A stretch of DNA of 42,173 nt from positions 1 to 42,173 of the forward strand of contig JACQBU010000055.1 of NCBI GenBank assembly GCA_016194375.1. The letters run 5' to 3'. Source of the DNA: Nitrospinota bacterium (GTDB taxonomy: Bacteria > Nitrospinota_A > UBA7883 > JACRGQ01). The notes under the pieces are model-generated. The model did not search any database, was not told the origin of the DNA, and saw only the letters and a list, made by a program, of their open reading frames with translations. This document shows positions 34,123-42,173 of the stretch, piece by piece. Each line of letters begins with the position of its first letter. The first letter of the stretch is position 1. The position numbers and the translations under genes are program-made.

Positions 34123-35000
34123 CTGCCCGTGGTCATTATTCGAATTATTTGTCCCGCCGGATCCTCCGCCGCCTCCAGCCTTATGGAGTCCTTGACGGCG
34201 TGGAACCACGTCATCTGGCGCTTGGCGTAGTTTCTGGAGGATTTTTTCACCTCGTCCGCCAGCTTTTCGGGCGGCGTTTCTCCGGCCAAAAATTTCATGA
34301 TCTGCCAGTACCCGACGCTCTTGAAGGGCTTGCAGTCCGGCGAGTATCCCCGGCCGAGCAGGTTTCGAACCTCCTCGACCCAGCCCGATTCAAACATCTT
34401 GTCGACACGCGCCCCTATTCTCTCATAAACGGCGCTTTTGGCAGAGGAAAGGACGAAATAGGCCGCGTCGTACTCGGATTTCCAGTTCCGGCTCCCCGTC
34501 GGGGGCAGGAGGGAGTTTTCAATCCCTCGAATCAGCCGGTAGGTGTCGTTCGGGTGGATTTTTCGCGCCGCCTCCGGGTTCAGGCCGGCCAGACGCCCAT
34601 GCAACTCGTCATTAGTCAGTTTTGAAAGCTCCGTTCTTAGATCGTCGTTCCCCTTGACACCGCCGTCGAGGTTTTCGAGGACCGCCTTGATGTAAAGCCC
34701 CGTGCCGCCGCAAATTATCGGAAGTTTGCCCCTCGACGCGACGTCCCGGATCGCCTCCCTCGCCGCGCCGTTGTAGTCCCACAACGAAAAGCGCTCGTCG
34801 GGCGACAATATGTCGATTAGATGGTGTGGGACCAAGGCTCGCGCCTCGGCGGAGGGCTTTGCGGAGCCGACGTCGAAATGCCGGTACAACTGGATTGAGT
34901 CGGCGTTTATAATCTCCCCTTCCAGCGCCAGCGCGACCTTTAGCGCGGCGTCGCTCTTTCCCACCGCGGTGGGGCCGGCGATTACGACGAGTTTTACCAA
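34119..35000 (-). CDS. miaA: tRNA dimethylallyltransferase MiaA
   Basis: 293 residues. P-loop GPTAVGKS (9-16), the DMAPP-site INADSIQLYR (D34 region), GSAKPS, HHLID, GGTGLYIKA and the tRNA-binding RLIRGIE, ending with SSRNYAKRQMTWF. It isopentenylates A37 in tRNAs reading UNN codons. The only start in frame after the CDGSH stop codon is TTG (34998-35000), with no clear Shine-Dalgarno sequence, so translation probably couples to the gene upstream (15-nt gap). Last codons overlap slt. Confidence 0.96.
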   Translation of the reverse strand: MVKLVVIAGPTAVGKSDAALKVALALEGEIINADSIQLYRHFDVGSAKPSAEARALVPHHLIDILSPDERFSLWDYNGAAREAIRDVASRGKLPIICGGTGLYIKAVLENLDGGVKGNDDLRTELSKLTNDELHGRLAGLNPEAARKIHPNDTYRLIRGIENSLLPPTGSRNWKSEYDAAYFVLSSAKSAVYERIGARVDKMFESGWVEEVRNLLGRGYSPDCKPFKSVGYWQIMKFLAGETPPEKLADEVKKSSRNYAKRQMTWFHAVKDSIRLEAAEDPAGQIIRIMTTGR

Positions 35001-35015
35001 CGCGCGGGAAAAAAC

Positions 35016-35270
35016 TTATTCGGCCTTTTGGTGGGAGCCGTCGCACCACGGCGGCGTGCCCGTCTGCTTGCACCCGCACCAGGACTTGTACCCGTCCTTC
35101 TCCACCTCGACGGGGAAGGCGACGAACTTGGACCCCTCGTACTCCGTCCCCTTGTGCGAGCCGTCGCAAAACGGCTGGTTTTTTGAGAGGCCGCAACCGC
35201 ACCATGCGTACATTCCGGCCTCCGTGAAAATGACGTACGCCCCCTTTTGGGCGATTTTCGGCTTCGGCAT
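35016..35270 (-). CDS. Dual CDGSH iron-sulfur protein (mitoNEET-like, MiNT type)
   Basis: 84 residues with two CDGSH motifs: C24-x-C26 ... C35-D-G-S-H39 and C65-x-C67 ... C76-D-G-S-H80. Each should bind a [2Fe-2S] cluster by three Cys and one His. The two repeats share the order 'WCGC...PxWCDGSH'. The role is probably redox or iron/cluster handling; bacterial members are poorly studied. GGAGG lies upstream of the ATG. It leads the operon CDGSH-miaA-slt; MiaA itself has no Fe-S cluster, although MiaB, which acts on the MiaA product, does. Confidence 0.93.
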   Translation of the reverse strand: MPKPKIAQKGAYVIFTEAGMYAWCGCGLSKNQPFCDGSHKGTEYEGSKFVAFPVEVEKDGYKSWCGCKQTGTPPWCDGSHQKAE

Positions 35271-35432
35271 AATTTTCCTCCATGCAACACAGCGGATTCA
35301 CGTTAAAAAATCCCAATTATTCTACCACAGCGGCGTTGCGGCAAAATATTGACGGCGTTCCCTCGGCGCATTTGAGCTTCCGGGCCGGAGAAAAGGCAGG
35401 ACTTTGCGCGGGACTTCCCCGTATTTTGGGAA

Positions 35433-35461
35433 TTGACTGTTGCGGCCCGAACGCATAGAAT
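35433..35461 (+). promoter_or_regulatory. icd promoter
   Basis: TTGACT (35433-35438), 17-nt spacer, TAGAAT (35456-35461). It gives a leader of about 68 nt with AGGAG 10 nt before the start codon. A 17-codon ORF beginning at 35507 overlaps the icd start in another frame; its role is doubtful. Confidence 0.6.
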
Positions 35462-35481
35462 TTCGTGGCTTGCGTCCGTAA

Positions 35482-37764
<2,283 letters not shown>

Positions 37765-37789
37765 TCGGGACGGGTAGGGTCGAACGTCG

Positions 37790-37814
37790 GCGAAACCTGC
37801 GGCCCCGGTTTCGC
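37790..37814. terminator. Hairpin between convergent icd and the cytochrome module operon
   Basis: GCGAAACC (37790-37797) and GGTTTCGC (37807-37814) form a perfect 8-bp stem with a 9-nt loop, 26 bp after icd and 26 bp beyond the end of the DUF420 gene. No U-tract on either strand. Confidence 0.45.
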
Positions 37815-37839
37815 GGACGCCGCCCCTTGAGTCATATGC

Positions 37840-38262
37840 TCATCGCAAGTGGTAAAGCATTATGTGGACCGCCACGCCGGTGATCGAAACGTAAAGCCAC
37901 GCCGGTAGCGTCCACCTAGCCGCCTTTTTGTGGGCCTCAAAATCCCTTTTGACGACGCGGGACAGGACGTAAAAAATCATCGGCAACGTCGCGGTCGCCA
38001 AGACCGTATGGCTGGTCAGCAGGAAAAAATAAACCGTCCTAACGCCCCCCGTCCCCCCGTATCTCACGGATCCGGCCAAATAATGGAACGCCAGGTACGC
38101 GATAAGGAACAAGGTCGAGGCGAACAGGGCGGAAAGCATGAAGGCGGCGTGCGCCCTCTTGTTTTTCTTGCGGATTGAATAATAGCCGAAGACCATCAGG
38201 ACCGCCGCCGTGCCGTTGCACCAGGCCTGGAAGTGCGGCAGGATTTGGACGTCAAACGTCAT
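37840..38262 (-). CDS. DUF420 membrane protein
   Basis: 140 residues from ATG 38262 (TTG at 38268 would add two). Four TM helices with the DUF420 pattern: TFDVQILPHFQAWCNGTAAVLMVFGYYSIRKK, HAAFMLSALFASTLFLIAYLAFHY, LLTSHTVLATATLPM, and an ending of the 'HKKAARWTLPAWLYVSITGVAVHIMLYHL' type. Conserved His residues could bind haem. DUF420 proteins (for example CtaM) take part in cytochrome oxidase assembly in Firmicutes. Here it is the last gene of the cytochrome b module run, 33 nt after the second accessory gene, which suggests a haem or complex-assembly role. Confidence 0.82.
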   Translation of the reverse strand: MTFDVQILPHFQAWCNGTAAVLMVFGYYSIRKKNKRAHAAFMLSALFASTLFLIAYLAFHYLAGSVRYGGTGGVRTVYFFLLTSHTVLATATLPMIFYVLSRVVKRDFEAHKKAARWTLPAWLYVSITGVAVHIMLYHLR

Positions 38263-38295
38263 GCACAAGCGTCCCGAAACAGATATGCGCGTTCA

Positions 38296-38832
38296 TCATT
38301 TTTCGTCCTTGAGGATGTCTCCGCCGATTAGGAAGGATTTCCCGTCGAAGTATATCACCACGAGCCTTCCCGGTTCAAAGCTGATCGTTTCGCCGAAACG
38401 GAAGGCGAGGCCGCCCCCGCCGCCGCCCGAGTCGTTCACGGAAATCTCGACGAGGTGTCGGCCGGGGGAGACGTAAAACTTCTCAAATATGAAGACGGCG
38501 CTGTCCCTCTTCCATCCCGAGGGTTTTTTTTCTTTCCTTAACGCCTCGTTTCCGTCAATCGCCACCCTAATCTCCAGCGGGAAACGCTCCCTGCTTCCGC
38601 ATTGAACGCCCGCGTTTTGGGAGTGCTTTAAGTTACTCATGCCTGCCACGAATCCGGCGCTTTCCTCATCCCCGCACTCGCGGATTCTTCTGGTCGCGTG
38701 CTTGAAGGAAAGCACCAGCGCCGACTGGGCGGAATGGCGAAACGTGTAGCGAGGCGAGGTGGAGAAATACCAGACGGCGGCCGTCGGAGCCAAAAGCACG
38801 GCTAGGGCCCAAAACGAAACCTTATCCCTCAT
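38296..38832 (-). CDS. Membrane-anchored accessory protein of the cytochrome b module, copy B (unknown family)
   Basis: 178 residues; I do not recognise the family. N-terminal TM anchor (about 6-23), then a beta-rich periplasmic domain. It is a paralogue of the gene at 40666-41178: shared YTFRHxxxSALVxSFK, RIxxC, NLxHSxNAGxQCGSR, AIDG, PSGWxxD, FYxxPxxHxV and FEPGxxxVxxFxG. Two Cys are conserved between copies (in RIxxC and QCGSR) and might form a disulfide or bind a cofactor. The start ATG overlaps the stop codon of the cytochrome b fusion gene (ATGA), the same arrangement as in copy A, so partnership with that protein is likely. The frame is open further upstream but lies within the fusion gene. 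Confidence 0.8.
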   Translation of the reverse strand: MRDKVSFWALAVLLAPTAAVWYFSTSPRYTFRHSAQSALVLSFKHATRRIRECGDEESAGFVAGMSNLKHSQNAGVQCGSRERFPLEIRVAIDGNEALRKEKKPSGWKRDSAVFIFEKFYVSPGRHLVEISVNDSGGGGGGLAFRFGETISFEPGRLVVIYFDGKSFLIGGDILKDEK

Positions 38833-40214
38833 TCCCGTTTGAACCCCTCGTGCGCCTTCCTTATCTCGTCCAGGGTCTTGTCGGGTGAGAACCTGGAAAC
38901 TGCGACCGTTTTTACACGTTTTATACGGCCGATTTCGAGCCTGGTGATGTCCAGCCTTCTCTGCGAAAGCCGGTAATGGCAGTCTTCCTCGACGCATCCG
39001 GCCACCACAACCCCGTCCGCCCCGCCGTCCAGGCAGGCGGTTACGGCCCTTGCGCCCAGTATCCCCGCGCAGGGTACGACCATCTTTGCGGTGTTTTCAA
39101 GAGTGTTGAAAACGTCCGGGTCGCCCGCGCGCTCGCAAACGAAAAGCATTATCCTGCCCTTGAGGCCGCCGGGAAAAAGCTCGGCTATCCGTTTGTCGAA
39201 AAATTCGTGCGTCCAATAACCGACGGAAATGGCCGGGAACGGGCACGCGGGCAGGCATAATCCGCACGAGGCGCACCTTTCCTCCAGTATCTCGACCTCG
39301 AGCTCGTAATCCCTTCCGTCCGAACGAGGGAGTATGTTTATCGCCTCAAAAGGGCAGGCCTTGTGGCACTGCTCGCAACCCGTGCAGTACTCGAGGTCAA
39401 CCTTGGCGGGGACCGCCTTCGCCGCGGCCCGGGGCTCCCTGACGATCCACGGCATGGCCGACAGCGTCAGCAACGCCCCCGCGGAGACGAGCCATATTGT
39501 GGAAGGGGCCGCCGCGAAGGCGTCGGCCAGGGGGAAGGGGAAGAGATAAAACCAGTCCTCGTCCGGGTTTGAGGCCAGTGCGGCAAGGTCCGCCGGCGGG
39601 CCGCTTACCGCGGGCTTGACGATGGACAGCAACAACAACATCAGCCCGACGTAGAGGGCGAGCCGCGGCGGGGGGTTGATTACCGGCCGGGATATTCTCA
39701 TGCAATGTATCCAAAGGATCAACAGCATCAGGGACGCCAGGGTTATGTGGAGGAAGGTGAGGACTAAAAAGAAAAGCGAGTTCATCGTTCCGGACGGAAT
39801 GAAGTTGCGAGAGAACGGCTCCAGGGCGGACGGTATGGCGTCCAGCCAGCCCGCGAGTTGTATCGCGGCCATTTTACCCTTTTCGTCAAACACCATGGCG
39901 TATCCCGTCACCCCTTCGAACCAAACCACGGGAAGTATCACGACGCCCGAAACCCAGGCCAGCCACCTGTATTTGCGGAACCTGTCCGAAAAAAGCGTTT
40001 GCAGGAGGTGGAGCGCGACCACCAGGGCCAATCCGTCGGAGGCGTAACGGTGAATCGAGCGGATTACCCCCCCGTAATATTTTTGCCCGACCGTGAGGCG
40101 TTGGACGGAATTATAGGCGCCGTCCAAGTGCAGGTCGTAAAAAATGAAAAGGTAAACGCCGGATATGAGAATCGTCCAGATGAAGAAGTACCCCAGCGCG
40201 CCCAAGTTGTACAT
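38829..40214 (-). CDS. Cytochrome b / 2x[4Fe-4S] ferredoxin / FlpD(MvhD) fusion protein, copy B
   Basis: 461 residues from ATG 40214; coding-like sequence extends about 33 codons further to a possible CTG start at 40313. Cytochrome b part (1-262): two bis-His haem sites, H55/H69 on one helix and H156/H170 on another, each 14 residues apart as in bc1; then a subunit-IV-like part (SIVKPAVSGPPADL, then DEDWFYLFPF, 218-226, a changed PEWY quinol motif). Ferredoxin part: C277, C280, C283, C287 and C314, C317, C320, C324. FlpD/MvhD part (about 355-440) with C360, C382, C407 and C412 (GCVEEDCHY). FlpD domains pass electrons to HdrA-type flavoproteins. I infer quinone-to-cytosol electron transfer; partner unknown. 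Confidence 0.85.
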   Translation of the reverse strand: MYNLGALGYFFIWTILISGVYLFIFYDLHLDGAYNSVQRLTVGQKYYGGVIRSIHRYASDGLALVVALHLLQTLFSDRFRKYRWLAWVSGVVILPVVWFEGVTGYAMVFDEKGKMAAIQLAGWLDAIPSALEPFSRNFIPSGTMNSLFFLVLTFLHITLASLMLLILWIHCMRISRPVINPPPRLALYVGLMLLLLSIVKPAVSGPPADLAALASNPDEDWFYLFPFPLADAFAAAPSTIWLVSAGALLTLSAMPWIVREPRAAAKAVPAKVDLEYCTGCEQCHKACPFEAINILPRSDGRDYELEVEILEERCASCGLCLPACPFPAISVGYWTHEFFDKRIAELFPGGLKGRIMLFVCERAGDPDVFNTLENTAKMVVPCAGILGARAVTACLDGGADGVVVAGCVEEDCHYRLSQRRLDITRLEIGRIKRVKTVAVSRFSPDKTLDEIRKAHEGFKRE

Positions 40215-40404
40215 CGGGTTTAGTCTAGGGGGGGAAATCGCGTTTAGGCGTTCCTGTAAATAGGCCAGCAGGGCGTTTCCGGCCTTTAACGGCGGGGGAA
40301 TGAGTGGATTCAGACGCGCCCCTTACCGCACACGGCTCGCGTCTCCGGGGCCGGAACCAATGACGTCGGGGCTAAAAGGAACAACCATCAGGCCGTTACG
40401 GGCC

Positions 40405-40536
40405 CTAAAAGGCTCCGGTTCTCTTTATCAAAATCAATATCCTGATGGTTACGAACGCCAACAAGGAAACAACCAACAATCCTATGATCCACTTTTCCTT
40501 CGAATACTTTCTTTCTCCGCCGTCGTTTTGAGCCAT
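40405..40536 (-). CDS. 43-residue single-pass membrane protein between the two cytochrome modules
   Basis: ATG 40536 to TAG 40405, on the operon strand: a charged N-terminus (MAQNDGGERKYSKEKW), one TM helix (about 17-38, IIGLLVVSLLAFVTIRILIL) and a basic end (IKRTGAF). GAGGGA lies about 8-12 nt before the ATG. The positive-inside pattern does not give a clear orientation. Small single-helix subunits are typical of cytochrome bc, b6f and oxidase complexes, so it may be a structural subunit of the adjacent fusion proteins. No homologue is recognised. Confidence 0.65.
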   Translation of the reverse strand: MAQNDGGERKYSKEKWIIGLLVVSLLAFVTIRILILIKRTGAF

Positions 40537-40665
40537 CTTTTTTCATCCCTCAAAAATCGGTTTCATTTCAGCGCTACGCAAATAGCCCCAACCCGGCTAA
40601 ACGGGCCGATTTGACGGGCCAACCGCATTATAGTACAGACCGCCGCCACGGAGATTAAACCGGGC

Positions 40666-41178
40666 TTAGAAGTGCGCCTTGAATTCCGACCCGTTGAAAT
40701 CAACCACTATTTGTTTGCCGGGTTCAAACTGGAGCTCCCCTTCAAAGGCGTAGGGGGGAGAGTCCGGGCCGGCGTCGCGCATGGTCACGGCGACCCGGTG
40801 CGCGGCGGGGGGCAGATAAAATCTCTGGAACACGAAGGCCGCGGTGTCCCCCTGCCATCCGGAGGGTTCGATCTTTTTTGAAAGCATGGGGACTCCGTCA
40901 ATAGCCGCCGTCACGTCCACCGAATGTCGCTGTCTGCTTCCGCATTGGATGCCGGCGTTCGTGGAATGCCGCAAGTTTTTTATTTTTTTCACGTATTCTT
41001 TGACCTCTTCCTCGGAGCAGACGTGAATCCTTTTGCCGGTTTGCTTGAAGGAAATCACGAGGGCGGATTCGTCCCCATGGCGGAAGGTGTAGCTAGGCTC
41101 CGTCGCAAAATAAGGGATGGGCGCGGCCGCCACCACCAATACGAGAATCGCCGGAATGGAAAGCCCCAGAATCTTCAC
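40666..41178 (-). CDS. Membrane-anchored accessory protein of the cytochrome b module, copy A (unknown family)
   Basis: 170 residues from GTG 41178, which overlaps the stop of the upstream fusion gene (GTGA). TM anchor about 5-22, then a soluble beta-rich domain beginning SYTFRHGDESALVISFK. Conserved with copy B: RIHVC (C54), NAGIQCGSR (C79), AIDG, PSGWQGD, FYLPP and a final FEPGKQIVVDFNGSEF. By eye the two copies share roughly 40 percent of residues, and the order and overlaps are the same, which points to duplication of the whole module. Likely faces the periplasm. Function unknown. Confidence 0.8.
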   Translation of the reverse strand: MKILGLSIPAILVLVVAAAPIPYFATEPSYTFRHGDESALVISFKQTGKRIHVCSEEEVKEYVKKIKNLRHSTNAGIQCGSRQRHSVDVTAAIDGVPMLSKKIEPSGWQGDTAAFVFQRFYLPPAAHRVAVTMRDAGPDSPPYAFEGELQFEPGKQIVVDFNGSEFKAHF

Positions 41179-42173
41179 TTTTTCATCCCCGCAAATTCGG
41201 CCTGGGCCTCGCTGATTTCGTCGAGTATCTTCCGGGGGCGGGACGCCAAGGCCGCGACCATCCTGACTCCCTCCAAGTGGGAAATCTCGAGGCGCGTCAG
41301 GTCCATCTTTCTCTTGGCGAGGCGGTAGTGTCCGTCCTCCGGGACGCACGAGACCACCACGATGCCGTCCAACCCCAGCTTCATCCCTTCCTTTATGGTT
41401 TTCGTTCCGATGATCCCGGCGCAGGGGAGCGACAGGAGGACGGCGTTCTCGGCCTCTTTGTAAATTTCGTCCTTTACGCCGGCCCTCTCGCAGGAGAGAA
41501 CGAGCGTCTTGCCGGCGCCCCCGTTCGGGAACAGGTCGTCGACGCGCTTCATTAAATACTCATTGCTCCAACTGCCCATCGAAAGGGCGGGGAACGGACA
41601 GGCCGGAAGACACAATCCGCACTTTGCACAGCGTTCCTTATATATCTCGACCTCCACCTCGTAATCCCTCCCGTCGGAGCGGGGTTTTATGTGTATCGCC
41701 TCAAAGGGACAAGCCTTGACGCATTGCGTGCAACCGGTGCATGCCGACAAATCCACCTTTGTGACGTCGACGACCGCCCCGAGCGAGTCCGGCTTTGGGG
41801 AGGGGCCGGGTATGAGCCACGGGACCGAGACGAAAAGTAAAAAACCTCCGGTCGCCGTCATGAAAACGGTCGAAGCACTCAAGGAATAGGCGTCCGTCAG
41901 CGGGAACGGCCAAAGGAAAAACCAGTCCATCGGGGATTTGCCGACCAAGGCGGTCAGGTCCGCCGGCGGGGTGCTCACCGCCGGCTTGTAAATTGAAATC
42001 GCCAGCAGGATGATTCCGAACCATATCGCGAGCTCCTTCGGGGCGTGTATGAGGGGCCTGGATATCCTCATGTTGTGCAACCAAAGAAACACCAGCACCG
42101 CGGCGACGAGCCCGACGTGCACGAACGTGCCTATGAAGAAAACAAGGGAGCTCAGCGGCCCGCCTTGTATGAA
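41175..42173 (-). CDS. Cytochrome b / 2x[4Fe-4S] ferredoxin / FlpD(MvhD) fusion protein, copy A (N-terminus outside the window)
   Basis: 332 residues are visible; the frame is open to base 42173, so the first two haem His lie beyond the edge. Counting from the edge: haem pair H19/H33 (14 apart), subunit-IV-like stretch KPAVSTPPADL, degenerate quinol motif MDWFF (82-86), [4Fe-4S] ligands C145, C148, C151, C155 and C182, C185, C188, C192, and an FlpD/MvhD domain with C228, C251 and C276. Unlike copy B, the second Cys of the GCxxxDCHY motif is Gly281 (SCVPEDGHY), so its cluster may differ or be missing. Followed directly by accessory copy A. An internal GTG at 42122 is not the true start. Confidence 0.86.
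   Translation of the reverse strand, partial: FIQGGPLSSLVFFIGTFVHVGLVAAVLVFLWLHNMRISRPLIHAPKELAIWFGIILLAISIYKPAVSTPPADLTALVGKSPMDWFFLWPFPLTDAYSLSASTVFMTATGGFLLFVSVPWLIPGPSPKPDSLGAVVDVTKVDLSACTGCTQCVKACPFEAIHIKPRSDGRDYEVEVEIYKERCAKCGLCLPACPFPALSMGSWSNEYLMKRVDDLFPNGGAGKTLVLSCERAGVKDEIYKEAENAVLLSLPCAGIIGTKTIKEGMKLGLDGIVVVSCVPEDGHYRLAKRKMDLTRLEISHLEGVRMVAALASRPRKILDEISEAQAEFAGMKK

Noticed and set aside
34612..35316. 234-codon minus-strand frame
   Set aside because: It overlaps miaA and the dual-CDGSH gene in another frame; the product is Arg/Gly-rich without motifs.

Overview
The window is GC-rich DNA from a Gram-negative bacterium. Evidence for an outer membrane and c-type cytochromes: a C-terminal-Phe beta-barrel protein, a TolC/MFP/RND efflux operon, CcmH-type haem lyase genes and a sensor kinase with a periplasmic CxxCH motif. 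The mix (dual-CDGSH protein, monomeric isocitrate dehydrogenase, NitT/TauT ATPase with AAA-associated tail, bc-type cytochrome b fused to ferredoxin) resembles deltaproteobacterial or Nitrospinota/Nitrospirota-like lineages, but the sequence alone does not fix the phylum. No rRNA, CRISPR array or transposase gene is visible.

Layout. 1-3916: 5' end of purL, an M48/LysM protease, an exonuclease-methyltransferase fusion and an orphan NitT/TauT-type ATPase. 4000-7400: an outer-membrane protein, a 141-bp MITE-like element with target duplication, a second palindromic repeat, tRNA-Val, lexA, a truncated MITE copy, and a divergent phage-type repressor/Cro-like pair with no other phage genes. 7400-11439: a haem-c-type hybrid histidine kinase overlapping a REC-EAL c-di-GMP phosphodiesterase. 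11716-17681: marR-tolC-MFP-RND efflux operon. 17722-19736: accA, then a ccmH pair on the opposite strand. 19837-24975: the operon rpsF-ssb-rpsR-DUF2232-rplI-dnaB-alr (minus strand). 25441-30602: a KimA-like permease with an N-acyl-D-amino-acid deacylase, diverging from a CrtI/CrtISO-type oxidoreductase. 30824-35270: REC-HD-GYP, then the operon CDGSH-miaA-slt. 35536-37764: monomeric NADP isocitrate dehydrogenase.

37840-42173 (minus strand) is the most unusual region. It holds two tandem copies of a module: a bc-type cytochrome b fused to a 2x[4Fe-4S] ferredoxin and an FlpD/MvhD domain, followed with a 4-nt overlap by a small membrane-anchored protein of unknown family. A 43-residue single-pass membrane protein lies between the copies and a DUF420 protein follows. 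I infer a quinone-linked membrane complex that passes electrons to a soluble flavin/ferredoxin partner; I know of no described complex with this layout.

A window-wide theme is promoters whose -10 box ends only 6-10 nt before the start codon with no Shine-Dalgarno sequence (purL, lexA, the Cro-like gene, marR, accA and probably others), which suggests frequent leaderless mRNAs. Other genes (icd, rpsF, rplI, the OMP gene, HD-GYP) have ordinary leaders with good ribosome binding sites.
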